From NCBI RefSeq assembly GCF_040807025.1, contig NC_090943.1, positions 137,713,950 to 137,777,949 of the forward strand: a stretch of 64,000 nucleotides of DNA, read 5' to 3'. Shown here piece by piece: positions 44,626 to 57,011 of the stretch. Origin of the DNA: Struthio camelus. Taxonomy: Eukaryota; Chordata; Aves; Struthioniformes; Struthionidae. Position 1 is the first letter of the stretch. Every line of letters begins with the position of its first letter. A program made the position numbers and the translations under genes. The notes under the pieces were generated by a model, which was not told the DNA's origin, made no database searches, and saw only the letters and a program-made list of their open reading frames with translations.

Positions 44626-44648
44626 TTGTTTTGTTTTGTTTTGTTTTG
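44626..44648. repeat. (TTTTG)n simple repeat
   Basis: Four to five uninterrupted TTTTG units just downstream of the candidate distal TCEA1 polyadenylation signal. Confidence 0.85.
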
Positions 44649-46690
44649 AGGGGAGGGAGGGTGTTAAGAGATATTCTCAGGATATCTAGGGACCAGAATT
44701 CTGCCATGGGTCTTGAGCGTAAGGTTAAACCTAAATACAGCATGACAGTTTGTTAAGATTTTTCAGGAAGGATCATCACATTGCAGTAATACAGAAATAA
44801 AATAAAAATTGCCTAGACAATTTTATTTAACATTTGAGGGACACAGAAAATAAGCTTAGAAACTATTCTTTTCCTTTAATAATCTGATATTAACCACAGA
44901 ACTACCCAAATCAATCCTGTTTTTTTTTTCTCCCCTTTAATTTCAATTTATCTTTTTCTCAGAGAATAATAGAATATATATTGTTTGATATAAAGTTTGA
45001 TTGTTCAGTTTGTCATCTAACTCTTAATGAAGTATCTTTGCAAGGAAGAGAGAGAACTTAAAGGAAACTAAATCCTCTGTTTCATGAAATGACACAGCTT
45101 TGAACTTTTTTGATGCATGAGTCTAATCTTTCCAACAAGCTGAATTTGACCTACTTAAACTTACTTTGTCAGTTTTACAACAGCCTTACCCAACCTAATC
45201 AAAACAGTAAGTGTAGCATTGTCAGTTGGAGTGTAAGCTCCGTCTAAATGCTGCCTTACCAATATGTCCAGTTTGATCTTTGTTGAAGTTGCTGCCTGTC
45301 ATCCAATACTACTTGTAAACTGAGATTGTATTGAGAGTGCATTGGGTATGTGATAAATGGATGATGATAATATATTAGGCAGTGGCAACCACTAACTGGA
45401 CCATGTCATTAATAGTAGTGCATGGAAAGGCTTCCTCTTAACTTTTTTTTTCTAAGATGACATAATGACTTTTTTTTTTTTAACTTGCCTTGTGTCAGCT
45501 CTTCTCCCATGATACTGTATAATGAAAAGTCTTATTATTATTTATTTGATAGTGTTGATGCAAGAAGGAGAAAACATGTCTCCTGCTTTGTGCATTGAAG
45601 AAGCCAGTAAATTGACTTCTTAAATTCTGCTTAGGTCCCTTTTTCAGAGAGAGGAAGTCCCATTTTGTCCTTTTCATAGTGTTGGAATTAGGCAAATAGT
45701 AGGCTGTAGAAAGATTACAGTAATGTCACTGAACTATGGCTGTATAACTCTCTCCTGTTTCCTTTTTTTTTTCCTTTTTGTTTCATTCTGTTCTGTCGCC
45801 CTTCTTTCCATGTACTAATACGCCGTATGTCATTTGGTTCATTAAAATGAATGTGCGGGAGGGAAAATAGAATTTAATGGAAGTTTACTGTAAACTCCAA
45901 ATTTTAATTGAGTGGGATTGTAAAAAAAAAATCTCATAATTTGAAAAAAAGTTTTATTATAATAAGAGATCTACAAATAGATTATGCTGATTTGACTTGT
46001 TTTCTTCCTAGAACTTGCAGTGATTACCAATTTTGATGTACACAAAAGTGCTTACGGGGAGATATCTGTCAAAAATCAAGTGTAATGCTTTGGGGATAAT
46101 GTAAATGAACATGGATTTTCTTTTGGACAGTCTGAAATAATGCCTTATCAGCACAGGATAGTTCTAGCTTCTTTCTTTGGTTAATGAAATATATGAATGT
46201 CTGTAAACTAAACATGTCATATAACTGGGGAGAGCTTAACATTGTGCAAAGACAAGATGGTTGATACTGCCAGTCTCTCAGGAACAAGTAGTGAAATATT
46301 TTTTTTTACATCTGCAGAGTGAAGAGAACAATACATGAGAATTCTTGTGCTTTATTTAAGAATTTAAATGCCCAGACTCTTCTTCCTGTTAAGTAAATAA
46401 TTTAACTTTAAAAACATCAACAGTATGAACTTAAAAATGTTTTGAGCAGATTCTTGGTAGTAAAATAACACTTTTTCAGGAAAAAGATTTTTTTTTTTTT
46501 TTTACAGGCAGCATTATTTCAACCACTAGCTTTCATGAACTCGAGGTTGCCATACTGATTTTCATTAGCCCACTGCATATGGGTTAAATACATATTCTAA
46601 AACAAGTGGAGTGTACCCGTGCCAGGTACAACTTGTACAATATGTGAAACTTTGGTCTAGTATAATCCAGATATTGACAGCATAACAGTT

Positions 46691-46696
46691 TTTATT
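46691..46696 (-). terminator. RGS20: Candidate polyadenylation signal of RGS20
   Basis: TTTATT on the + strand is AATAAA on the minus strand, about 410 nt past the RGS20 stop. It is the nearest canonical hexamer I saw; further ones lie at 46351 and 45953. Confidence 0.35.
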
Positions 46697-47104
46697 TTGC
46701 TCATTGTATGGATGGGGAAACTGGTTTGAGTATCAACTGTAGCACTCCACTTAAAAATAACATCTAGTTTTCATGCTCATTTGGCAATTTTACTTTGGAG
46801 ATACGTCCCTTTATGAGAGATTTGTGTCCAAGTTGCATGCTGCATTGTAAAAAATACTTTTTTTAAACAATAACATTTTCTCTTCATCCTTTTCATTCTT
46901 GTTTGCAAAGCAATACTTTTTGTGATCAGAAACTGTAGCTAACTACAGTGTCAGAGCCTTGTGCAGATTTTAAAACATCCAGTCTGTATTAAAACTTGCC
47001 TGAGTTATTTTCAGGTAAATCATCTGGTTAATTCTAAATTCCCTGTTGATTGATGTAGCCCAGCATTCCATTTGTTTTAAAATAAATACATTTGAGAGAG
47101 AATC

Positions 47105-47293
47105 CTATGCTTCAATGGATTTTTCAGATAAGGACCGAAGCAACTCCTTATAAATAGCAGAGTTCATAAAGCGTGGGTAGGAGTCTCTGTGCATTAAGGT
47201 ATAAATTTGAAGCTGTGCGTCATCGAAGGTATGTTGTGAGGGTTCCAGCATGTTTCGGTTAATAACTTCTCGTACTCTGGAGTCCAGACTGAC
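47105..47293 (-). CDS. RGS20: RGS20 last coding exon
   Basis: On the minus strand, acceptor TTTAATATGCAG precedes VSLDSRVREVINRNMLEPSQ, HTFDDAQLQIYTLMHRDSYP and RFMNSAIYKELLRSLSEKSI then EA and TAG. It forms the C-terminal third of the RGS fold. Confidence 0.96.
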   Translation of the reverse strand, partial: VSLDSRVREVINRNMLEPSQHTFDDAQLQIYTLMHRDSYPRFMNSAIYKELLRSLSEKSIEA

Positions 47294-50200
47294 CTGCATA
47301 TTAAAATAAAAAGTCATGTAAATGGTAGCAGTGTGAAATACACATGCTTTTTTCCAGCTCTTTTGGCTTGAAAAAAGCAGCCTTTGTTAACCGTTTCAGT
47401 TGGCATCCTTCAAGAGTGTAAAGACTGTTCAATATACATAGGCTAAAACTGGCTGTATTCAAATTTTGAAGTAGTGATCTGTTGAGTATGGATAAAGGAA
47501 TTCTCTCACTTAGGAAACCTTATTTTGAACAATGCTGCTTGCAATACTATTATTACTAAAACCTGTGAGACTGGTAGAATTTTCTTCTGCAGAGTAATTT
47601 CGTGCTCTGTAATAGAGTGAATTTGTAATTTTTTGTGACGTTTTGTTTCCTTGGGAATTAGTGCTGTTGCAAAGAGCCTGAATTCAGAGTGAGTAGTATT
47701 ACGCAAAAGGAAACTGTAACCTAGGAAGTTGTTGATTAATCAAATTTGTATGTTAAAAAGCAGGGTGAATTGAATATAAACATCAAGTAGCCATATAATG
47801 CTTCCATGTGTGTAATGTTTTGCATTTTTTTTTTCTTTCTCTCTTGCAAGGCAGTAGTCTTTATAAAGATGTTAGCATTACTGGAATAGACTGATTAGAT
47901 TAATGTTGTTTTTATCTGCACAAGTACGGTTTGCACCACAATCAGTTAAGTTTATGAATTTTGCAAGGAAGTTAGAAGGTTTAAAATTCTAGCTTCTTTG
48001 TAGGATAATGTTCAAACTGATCTGAGATGTCTTTGAACGTGACATATTTGCTAACAGTGAAGTGACAGGTAGCTTTGAAAATTTTCAGAGTCAGTTTTTT
48101 GATTTATGTCATATTTTGTCAGCTGCTCTGTGGCAAACAACAGACGTTCTGTGCTTACTGTGCTTGTAAAGCATCCCCTCCCCTTCTTAGTGCAAAGAGA
48201 AAAGAAATTGATTTGTCCAGCAAATAATTTTTAAGTTTTTTGCGCAAAGATGAAGTCTTCATCTGTACCTTTGTTGTGCCTCAAACCTAAGGACTTCACA
48301 TTAGTGTGCCCTGGTAGCAATATGAGTAGTTTTCTAACAGCAAGTGAAAATTGTTTTGACTATATCACTACAATGTTGAGTTTGCTTTTTTTTCCCCTTC
48401 TAAATCTCTCTTTATTAACAGTAGAATGCATAGGGGAAAAAAAAATCCTTAGATGTTTTTGTGGTTTTAAGTTAAACTGTTTAAGTTTTAAGCTGTGCAA
48501 AGCAGCATCAAAGAATGTACTGGAGAAAGCAATGTACCTCTTTTGGAGAAAGGATAGAAATATAATCTTCATAAATTAGTCTTGCTTTTTCTTCAATGAC
48601 ACTTTTGTTGGATTCTTGTTTTAGTTCCTCACAGGCCATCCAGAAAAGCATATTTTCCTCACTGAATTCTGTTCGGAGGAACTCACGAAAAGCATTTCTG
48701 CCAGCTGGAGTAAGCATTAGTTTGTCAAATGACTGAGCCCAGGCATTCACCTCTTCAAGAGTAGGAGCAGGGCTTGAGGAAGAAAGAGAGGACAAGAGAA
48801 ATGAATGATTGCTACTCAAGCTGTTTTCACCTGGTAGAAGGCATCTGCTGTCATGATGGAACAAAAATACAAGGTTCATGTGGCTCTAATTCCTCACCTG
48901 AACTACCCAAGCGCAAACTCTAGGAAACATAAGATGCTTTTTGAAAGTGGGCTTATCAAAAGCTCAGGCACAGGTGATTGCCTGGGCTTTGATGCAGAAA
49001 TCCAGTTTATTGCTCAAAGTAGTAGCAACAAAGGAGTCCCTCTACAACCACTAAATAGGTTTTTTTTCTACAGATAATAGTCCTCATTGAAACATTGTTA
49101 AAAAATGAATGAAAATATGCAGAAAGAAGCATGGAGGCAAATATAAAAGGTGCTCTCCGGTCTTTTGAGGTTTTGCAGGTGCTCCAACCTGTTTGAGCAA
49201 TGCTGAAGACGCAGTTGTGTGACTCTTGAGAGCATCTCAGTTCCCCTTTATATTTATTCTTTGTGTACGGCTGAGCACTGCCAGTTGGCTTGGTTAAATA
49301 CTTGCTGAGTGGGAGAAGGATGCATTTAAAAACTATTTCAGAAAAAAGGAAAACTGTTTACTATGCTTTTTTGATCTGCCATCTTATGAAAGTTGTGATG
49401 TGGTTACATGCTGCATATAAATAAAAGATTATAGATCAGACCTTTGGTTCGTTATAAGTTAGACATGGCTGCAAATTCAGTTTAAATGACATGGATAATA
49501 ATATTTTTTTGCATATTTCAGGTAATTTATTTTAAACATTTACTGTGATTTGATTTTTGTTGGTTTTGTTGTTATTTCTTTTTTAGTTTAATGTAATGCT
49601 TAATAAAGAGTGTACCTTTCCTCGCAATTTGGAATACCCTCTGTTTGGAGTTCATGGGATGTTGTTCTTGCTCTCTCTTCATCTTGATTTCTAACAGTAA
49701 GACTGCAAGATAAAAAACAAAAGTTTAATTAGCTTTGTAAAGGCAGAGGCTGAACTGTGCCAGATGTTTTGCTTTTAATGTTTTGCAAAATTATGTTAAC
49801 AGAGCAGAAGCTATGAGTAGCCACATGACCACAGTTATACTCTTGACACTCGTTTGACACTTGCGTAACTCTGGTGAGCTTTAACATAGCTGATTACTGT
49901 TCAAAGTTATATAAAGTAGGCTTTCTGTACAGGGTTAATTTGTGTATACATGAGTACCCTTTATCAGGTACCAAATCCATATTCCATACAGGCTTATTAT
50001 GCTGCATTTTGTGTGCTTGATGCAATGGTTTTATGCAAGTGAGACTTCAAGGGTTTTTTTTTGGAAAGATGATTCTTTGTGGGGTATGAACCCTGGTTAT
50101 TTTTTATATGCACAGGGCATGATGAGTGCTGGCTGTAGAATGATACTGTATTACAAGAAAGCCAGTGTTTAGCAACTGGAACTCGAGTTTGAAGCAAGGT

Positions 50201-52682
50201 CAACACCTTTACATGTGGATGTTCAAGTGTAGCCATAGCTACATAGTATGGTTATTGATCGCAGCCTTGAGAAAATGCTAGTATATGATTCAAAAATTAA
50301 GGCCTAGAACAAAAAATAAGCAGATGCATCGTTGCTAAATATCACTTTCAGCATGTCTGACTGGAAATGAGTGTTAGTTTGTTGGTCTTTGTAGCATTAA
50401 TATAAAAATAAATGCTTGCTGCAATCACTAGTCATCCCTGAGAGATTGTTTTTGATGTCCCTCGGAAGGGTAGGTGCCAACTCCTGCTGCTCTGATCAAA
50501 TGCTAATTTAGATAACTCTGTAGTTGTTTAAAAAAAAAAATCCTTTTATAGTTTCAGCTACTGAGGATTCTTTGTCTTTAAGGCTTAATTTGAGAATGTG
50601 CCTGTTTCCTTTTAGGGAATGGTGACTGTATTCCAGTTCATAAATAATCACAGTTCAGTGAGAAATAACTCATACATGCATGTGCATGCACGCAGATACA
50701 TTCATATCATGTGTAAAGCTGCTTAAAATTTGTCAAGAAGAAAAGGTCCTAGTGAACGATAACCCACAATTTATAAGAACCAGGTCCTCCAGCTGGAATA
50801 AAGCAATAAAGTTGTTATAACTTCTAGGAAAATATAATACTCAATTTCTTCATTTATTATCTTACCTCTCTTTAATGTTAAGTTTGTTGCTTTAATTCTT
50901 AGGAATCTAATTCATCTGAAGCAAGGCTTTTTGTTAAACCAATTGATTTTTCTTTCCTTACTTCCTCTTAAACTCATTGTTTTGTAATATTTGCAGCCTT
51001 ACCACTTACTGGTTATCTCCTCTTACTCTCCAGTGTTAGTCCATAATCTGCAGAGAACTTTCTGGAGGATGGAGAATGTAAACATTTTTAAGGCTTAAGA
51101 AGAGTGGCTGGAGGCTGGCAAGAGAGGAGAGAGATGCTTTTCTCTTTGCCAGTGGAGTCCATGCATTGAAAAGATGGGGAACCTTTCCTGTTACGAAGTT
51201 GGATAGCAATCATATTTTGCAAATTCATTTTTTGTGCAAAATCTGAACCATGCATTCAAACCAGTGACCTATCTGAGTGCACCTTTTCAGTAAAGAAAGC
51301 AAGCAGTTAAAGAATGTTAGCACTGTATTCTCTTTGGGGTGTATTGGACCCAATCCTATACTAGTTGCCAGTGATTCTGGCATTTTTTAATATGAAAAAT
51401 GAGTATGTCATGGATTACACACACATGCATGCACACACAGTAATATGTTTGTCATGAGTTTTGTAGAGTGAGGGGGGCCAACAGATCAAGAAAGGAGTAC
51501 AGTCCTTATAAGAAAATACATGAAATGGAAAAAGGCATATGAAATAACAACAGCTTTCTGAAGAGGAATGGGCCATGACTTACAAAATGTCCTGGGAGAT
51601 AGGCTAAGTCCCTAGAAATGTACAGGTAAAGAGCAAAGAGACAGAATGTGTGCAATGCTGTTTTCTCAGGTTCTGGAAGAGCAGCAAGCTGGAGGCTTGA
51701 GTTTTGGCTGTAGGAACAAACACAGGCTCTGAGCATCCAGGTTATGAGACTCATTTCACCATTTCTTCCCTCTAAATCTACTATTAGGAGGATGCTGAAT
51801 GCTGGATGTTCTGCAAATCAGCTGCATGACTCATGTAGACTGTTATTTTTATTCCTATTCATATTTTTTCTGTTCAAAGTACTTGAGCTATTTTGAGGAA
51901 AGACTTTATGAATGGGGAATATAAATAGCTTAATTGCAGTTTGTTTTGCATTTTTTGCTACTAGCAAACAATTGTTCTCCAAAAAAAAAAAAAAAATCAA
52001 ATTATTTTAAAGCTAAAACAGGCTACTCTGTTCTGTAGCCTCCACCAGTTTCCAGGTGATTCTGAAATGCAAATAGAAATTTTAAGCATCATGGCATTTG
52101 GGTAATTTCATACACCCTGTTGTGTAAATTACTTTCTTTGAATTGTTTGAATAGTGAGGCGTACAGAAAACAAACATCCTTGGGAATATCAGGTAAAATG
52201 ACAAAAAAGTTTATCAACAATTTAAAAGATAAAATGCAAATTTTATGTACTCTGACTTAATAGATAAATGTGCCTTCTCTGTCTCTCATGGAATGATGTG
52301 TGTGTGTGTGTGTGTGTGTAATAAGCAGCTCTAGATTGTCATCTGCAGAGCTGTCAGTGCACTGGAATTTGTATGGTGATACTTTTAACTCAGGCACCAT
52401 TCTGCAAGATACCAAACTCTGATCCTGAACAGGCACAACACTGAAGTGCATGTTTGCCTCTAAGCACCTGCTTAAAAGCTTTATAGGATCAGAGCCAGAG
52501 TACCTTGCAAAATAAAGCCCTAGTTCCTTGCAAAATACTCACTGTTTACATTAGAAAGGGCAGAACTGGTTATCTAAGCTTCTGATTATTGAAAACTGAG
52601 TGCCAATAACAAGGGAATGATCAGCTTGCTCCTTCTTTGCTTATAATGTTCTTCCCCAAAGCATTTGCTCTTGGCTGCTCTT

Positions 52683-52718
<36 letters not shown>

Positions 52719-55700
52719 TGGAATAGAGTCGTTTCCCGCCTGTAAAGATAGATTCTAAGTTATTCTTTTTTCCCTTCTTCTCAATGCCAGGTTTGCTTGC
52801 CTTGAAGTGTTTCCATATGATGCATGTTTCCATGTGTATCTACAGTATGGTAGATTTATAGTGCATTTATAAGAAGCACTCAGCTTGCTATAAGTGCTTT
52901 GGTTGAATTGCTGTGGCTTTTTAAGACTTTATTTTTCTTTATTTCAGTGCAAGTCTCACACATTAATTAGTGCTGGCCCCAAACGGACACAGAACTTTTG
53001 AGTATGGCAGGTTTTACCTTCAGTTTTGAGTGAAATCGCTTGGATCTTGCAGAGTTGATATGTGAGATAAGAAGAACACATTACTCCTTTATTAAGGAAT
53101 GAAGCAATGCTTTTCCCTTGCTTGCTTTGCTTCCTCAGTATATTTTCCTCCTTAATGCCCTGTAGTGGGAGTTCCTGTAAATTGCATTCTGCTTAATTCC
53201 TTGTCTTCAACAAATAATGCATAGTGTTTAAAGTCTCTAATCCCAAGGATATTACTTCACATAAATAGCAGGTGCCATGAGTTGACAGCCCTAATTAATG
53301 GCAACAGGTCCACTTGCCATTAAAAAACAAAACAAAACGAAAAGTGCTGGAGATGTGGTTATTAGTTGACTTGCACATTCTTTCAGCTACTCCTAATTCC
53401 ATTTAACACAGTCCATGCTCTTCGTTATGTCCCAACCCTACATCTAAAACTGTTAAATGTTCTGGTATTGCTTTCATTTTTTCTGGAAGCCCTGATGATG
53501 CTCAAGAGAGCTTCAAGGGGAGAAACCAGTCCTCCTGCACAAACAAAGCATCCATTACACAGTAATGAAACAGAAGTAGCGATAATGTATAATTCCAAGG
53601 CATAAGGTAGTGAGAAGCAACTGAATGGTGGTGTAAAAACTGCTTCTATGAGTATCGCTTGTCTTATTCAAGAGCACAGTGTCAAATGTTTTCTTCTAAT
53701 TAATATAGGTTTTGTATGGGCATGAAGTGTTCATTTGACAGGTGGTGAATCAGCCGAGAAGTGACAGTTCAAGGAAAAGGCCAAGACAAACCAGTTCTTA
53801 CGCAGCTGGAAACAAAAAGATACCATGAAATAAACAAAAAATTGACAAATAATGTTACTGTTCATTTTGTCTCCAAAGAAAAGGTAGAATAGCAGGATAT
53901 TTCCTCATACCTGCAGTTACATGGGACTGGTTAGGTTTGGGCCTGTTCCTTCAACTGCTTAGGTGTTATATGCTCTGACCGTGAGCACTAATCTGGACAA
54001 CAAAAAGACAAAAGATTTTTCTGAGCCGGGAGCCTAGGTCTAGAGCCAAACAATTCCATCGCCTTAGAAGAATAAGCACTGAATACTTTTAAAGTAAATC
54101 AAACGTGTGCATCTACTGTCTCTTGTAGAAAACTTTTGAAGCTGCCTTCTCCTGACATTCATGTTTGTATAACACTGTACAACAGAACTGTGATGTGATC
54201 AGGCTTTTGCACGTTACCACACAGAAGTTAAACTACTTTATTTACATAATATGCAATATTTTTAGTTCTTTTGGGGGGTGAAAATAGATTTGATTTCTGA
54301 GATAGGAGTACTGCTTTTGGTACTGTGTAGGATGACACTGTGATAATATGTTATCAATTTGTCAAAAGTGTATTAGCAGTAGAGCTCCTTTTTGTGTTAA
54401 TTGGAGTTGCATAGAAATACTTTACAGGAAGCTTTGCGTGTTCTTATTTTTTTTTGAAATGTGCAGGGATCTCATAAGATAATTCATATTATTTTGGGAC
54501 CCAGAATTTTGTCTATTTTATATGAAAAGGGTAAGTAGTGGTGTTTTGGCTTTTTTAATGTTTTAATTTACCAGTGGCATTTCTAGTGGAGAGAGAAGTG
54601 GGAGGGGAAAAAAGAAGTTTCTAAAGCTTTCTGAAGCTACTGGAATTGTATACTTCTACAGTAATGCTATATCTGACCCTTATCACCTGGATTTGGATAC
54701 CTTGATCCAGTTCATGTTTAACTTCTTCCTTTCTCAGTGTTTTTTCATTAGTTTTTAGGATTTGGGAACATTGCCTAATACTTAAGGTACACCACTGGGA
54801 TCAAAGAAATTCCGTGTTCTACACCAGCTTTGCTGACAGGGCTTTGGTGAGTTACTCAGCAGTTCCATATCTTGTTTTTGTAGGGAAAAATGGGATGATA
54901 ATACCTCCTTACTTACACCGTTTTTCTCTGCCTCCCATTCCCATTTGAGTGAAAAAAGACTTAACACAGGGAAGCGAAAGTGGGCATTTAAGGAGACATA
55001 AGGAGACAGAATCAAACCTAAGGGCTGGAAGAGACAGTTCGGCTTGACTCTGTTGATAATGTAAGTCACAGAATTTGATGGGAGACTGTATCTTTATCAA
55101 ATCTGAAATGTCTGTATGACCTATCTTTTAAATCTCTTTTTAAAGTCAGTCATAATAACCTTACTGAAGCCACTGGAGATGCCAAATCATCTATAAAATG
55201 GGAGTTAATTGCAAGGCTAGCCTGTTTTGATAGTATACTGCCTGCTTTTCTGAAGTGCCTACGCTGCTATTTCTAGCACACAGTAACTGTTAGGTAGCTT
55301 ACTTTGTTAAAGTGCAAGTGGTCAGTGCAGTGAGTATGCAACTTTGTTTCCAGGTAACTTCTGCAAGTCCAATGCTTCATGGGAGCACATTAGACATTCT
55401 TTGTTTCTGTGCAAAATAGGTATGAAATGCTACTAAGCAGAATGGTAATACTTGGCACTTACTTGGTCTGGGGGCTAGAACCTATACTTACAAGAGTGTG
55501 CAGAGTGAGGATAGTAAGGTTTCTTAAAAGGAGGCACATAAGAGGACTCTACAGAACCCTTAATGCCCATAGGATAAGCAAATGTTGTTCTTAACCACTT
55601 TGTTATTCAGTGTAATGTGCTAGCTGGTGCTTCATTAACAAGGGGGTCACTTCCATGCATGTGTGCGTGCAGTTGCACAACCTAGAGGAAGGCTCAGGAA

Positions 55701-56116
55701 AGAACTAGAGTATCTTTGCTTTTTAAATGCTACCTTAGTTTTTCTGTTTCCTTTTGGAAAATGCTTTATGCAGTATTTTTTTTCCCCTCCAAAACAGTGG
55801 GGGGGAAAAAAAAAAAAGCAAACTGGAGCAGAATGCTGCATCTAGTACTAGCTCTCGTATAGTCCCAGATTGTACAAGTTGTGTTTGGCTCATGCTGTCC
55901 TATACACTGAGTGTCACCTCCCTCCCCTTTTCTTCTGTTCCCGAGAGGCTTGAATAAGAGTCTATACCATGAGCAGCTGCAACAGCAGCACCAACAAAAG
56001 CAGCAGGCATTGGACCCTCGAGTTCCCATGTTGTTTTGTGTCTGTGCAGAGCCTGGGGTCTCCTGGGCTGTAGACATCTGCCGTTTGCGCATCTCCATCC
56101 GTTCTGATCCCATGGG
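47105..56116 (-). CDS. RGS20: RGS20 (RGSZ1-like), regulator of G-protein signalling 20
   Basis: GTPase-activating protein for Gi/o and especially Gz alpha subunits, membrane-associated through a palmitoylated cysteine string. Coding segments in transcript order: 56113-55968, 49702-49616, 48772-48538 and 47293-47105. They splice in frame to 218 residues; human RGSZ1 forms are of similar size. The N-terminus MGSERMEMRKRQ leads into a cysteine string (ACCFCWCCCCSCSC, residues 36-49), then a variable linker. The RGS domain lies at about 93-209, with SFDKLM, FREFLRTEFSEENMLFW, IYEDYISILSPKEV and HTFDDAQLQIYTLMHRDSYP. The C-terminus is LSEKSIEA. RGS17 and RGS19 share the architecture, but the N-terminus, the C-terminus and the TCEA1 neighbour identify RGS20. 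A splice acceptor just before the ATG shows that at least one more 5' exon lies upstream, outside what I could place. Confidence 0.95.
47294..49615 (-). other. RGS20 introns between the RGS-domain exons
   Basis: 47294-48537 and 48773-49615, both GT-AG and AT-rich. Nothing else was recognised. Confidence 0.8.
48538..48772 (-). CDS. RGS20: RGS20 coding exon with most of the RGS domain
   Basis: On the minus strand, acceptor TTCTTCCTCAAG and donor GTACAT. It encodes PAPTLEEVNAWAQSFDKLM through FLRTEFSEENMLFWMACEEL to YISILSPKE. The SEEN motif contains the Asn that contacts the G-alpha switch regions in this family. The open frame continues past both splice sites but loses similarity there. Confidence 0.96.
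49616..49702 (-). CDS. RGS20: RGS20 linker exon
   Basis: On the minus strand, acceptor TTATCTTGCAG and donor GTACAC. 87 nt: one base completes the last Cys of the string, then LTVRNQDEERARTTSHELQT and EGIPNCEE, then AG of a split Ser. The LTVRNQ start is characteristic of RGS20, and the rest is variable. It was too short to stand out as an ORF and was found by joining the flanking exons. Confidence 0.92.
52297..52319. repeat. (TG)n microsatellite
   Basis: About 11 TG units in an RGS20 intron; probably length-polymorphic. Confidence 0.9.
52687..52716. repeat. Poly-A run (30 bp)
   Basis: Uninterrupted A homopolymer (T on the sense strand of RGS20). No retrocopy body was recognised beside it. 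Confidence 0.85.
55968..56116 (-). CDS. RGS20: RGS20 N-terminal cysteine-string exon
   Basis: On the minus strand, acceptor CTTTCTTGTAG, then CCC and ATG at 56113-56111. It reads MGSERMEMRKRQMSTAQETP, then NACCFCWCCCCSCS, with donor GTATAG. The cysteine string is the palmitoylation and membrane anchor of the RZ/A subfamily. The acceptor before the ATG means transcripts arrive from an upstream exon. Initiation may be here (RGSZ1-type) or further 5' in longer isoforms. Confidence 0.93.
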
Positions 56117-57011
56117 CTACAAGAAAGCAAGAGAAGGGGGAGGTGAGTAACATCTGTTTTCTCTCTTTTGTGTTTTGTTTTAAAAGTCTTACCAAGAACT
56201 ACTTAAGGCTACAACTTAAAAAGGGGAAGCGAGGTTTCTCCTCTCTCTTCTCAGAGGGCTGCAGCTAGTCTAGGCTAAGCCTAGATGTTTCCTGAGGCTT
56301 TGACTTCAAGATCTATCCTAAAGGAAACAGTACAGAATTGAGGTAGTTGGAGACCCTTGGGTTTTTTTTTTTTTTTCTCCATTTTCATGATTAGCTGGTG
56401 CACTGGTTTAGTGATGCTTGAATGAGACATATGAGAGTTTTTGAAAACATGGCCCTCGTGGTGAGTTTTACGAATGCCTCAAACCTGTTGGTTGTCCCAT
56501 AACAAAGGGGAAAGGCCAATGCTTATCTGTCCATAATGGATCCTACTGCCAGTGTTTTTAACAATGCTTTTTCTGTAGAGAAAGAGTCAGAGTTTGTTTG
56601 TTTAAAGATGAGGAATTACTTAATGCTGTTTGGCCATGTGTTTTCTCCTTAAGATTTAACATGTTTTTTTTTCCTTCCACCATAATTGTAGACAACATGA
56701 AACAATTTTTTGTAGTCTTTGCACTGCTCTAGGAAACCTTTTTGGAGACTGAATTCTGCAGATTGTACAGGGAAGTAGTACTAAGGAAAAGACAATTGCC
56801 ACTAACGTCATTGTCCCTTTCTGATGCATCTTTCTGTGAACTTCAAATTTCCCCTATACCACTTGATATGTGTTCTCCTTATTATGCTGAGGGTTGGGTC
56901 ATATGTAAGTGAGAGCTGTGTTTTATAGACAAAATGTCACCTTGTAAAAGAATTAGTGCGTCTTTCTTTCTAATTGTTCTCATTGTATTTTATCTTTGGA
57001 TACATACGATT

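Larger units (their letters stand above)
44535..47104. other. Convergent region between TCEA1 and RGS20
   Basis: AT-rich sequence between the tails of two converging genes. The part nearest 47104 is RGS20 3' UTR. On the minus strand AATAAA hexamers occur at 46691-46696, 46351-46356 and 45953-45958. A TTTTG pentanucleotide run lies at 44626-44648. No gene was recognised. Confidence 0.6.
49703..55967 (-). other. RGS20 intron after the cysteine-string exon
   Basis: 6.3 kb, AT-rich. It contains a GT run (52297-52319), a 30-bp poly-A (52687-52716) and an A-run near 51980-51995. Open frames are short and unrecognised. Confidence 0.75.

Noticed and set aside
52687..52716. Poly-A/poly-T runs as tails of processed pseudogenes
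   Set aside because: No coding remnants or target-site duplications were recognised beside the runs at 9176, 22719, 34888 or 52687. They are more simply homopolymer expansions.
55766..56113. 115-codon minus frame starting MGSERMEM
   Set aside because: Only the first 48 codons belong to RGS20. After the GTATAG donor at 55967 the frame is intronic.
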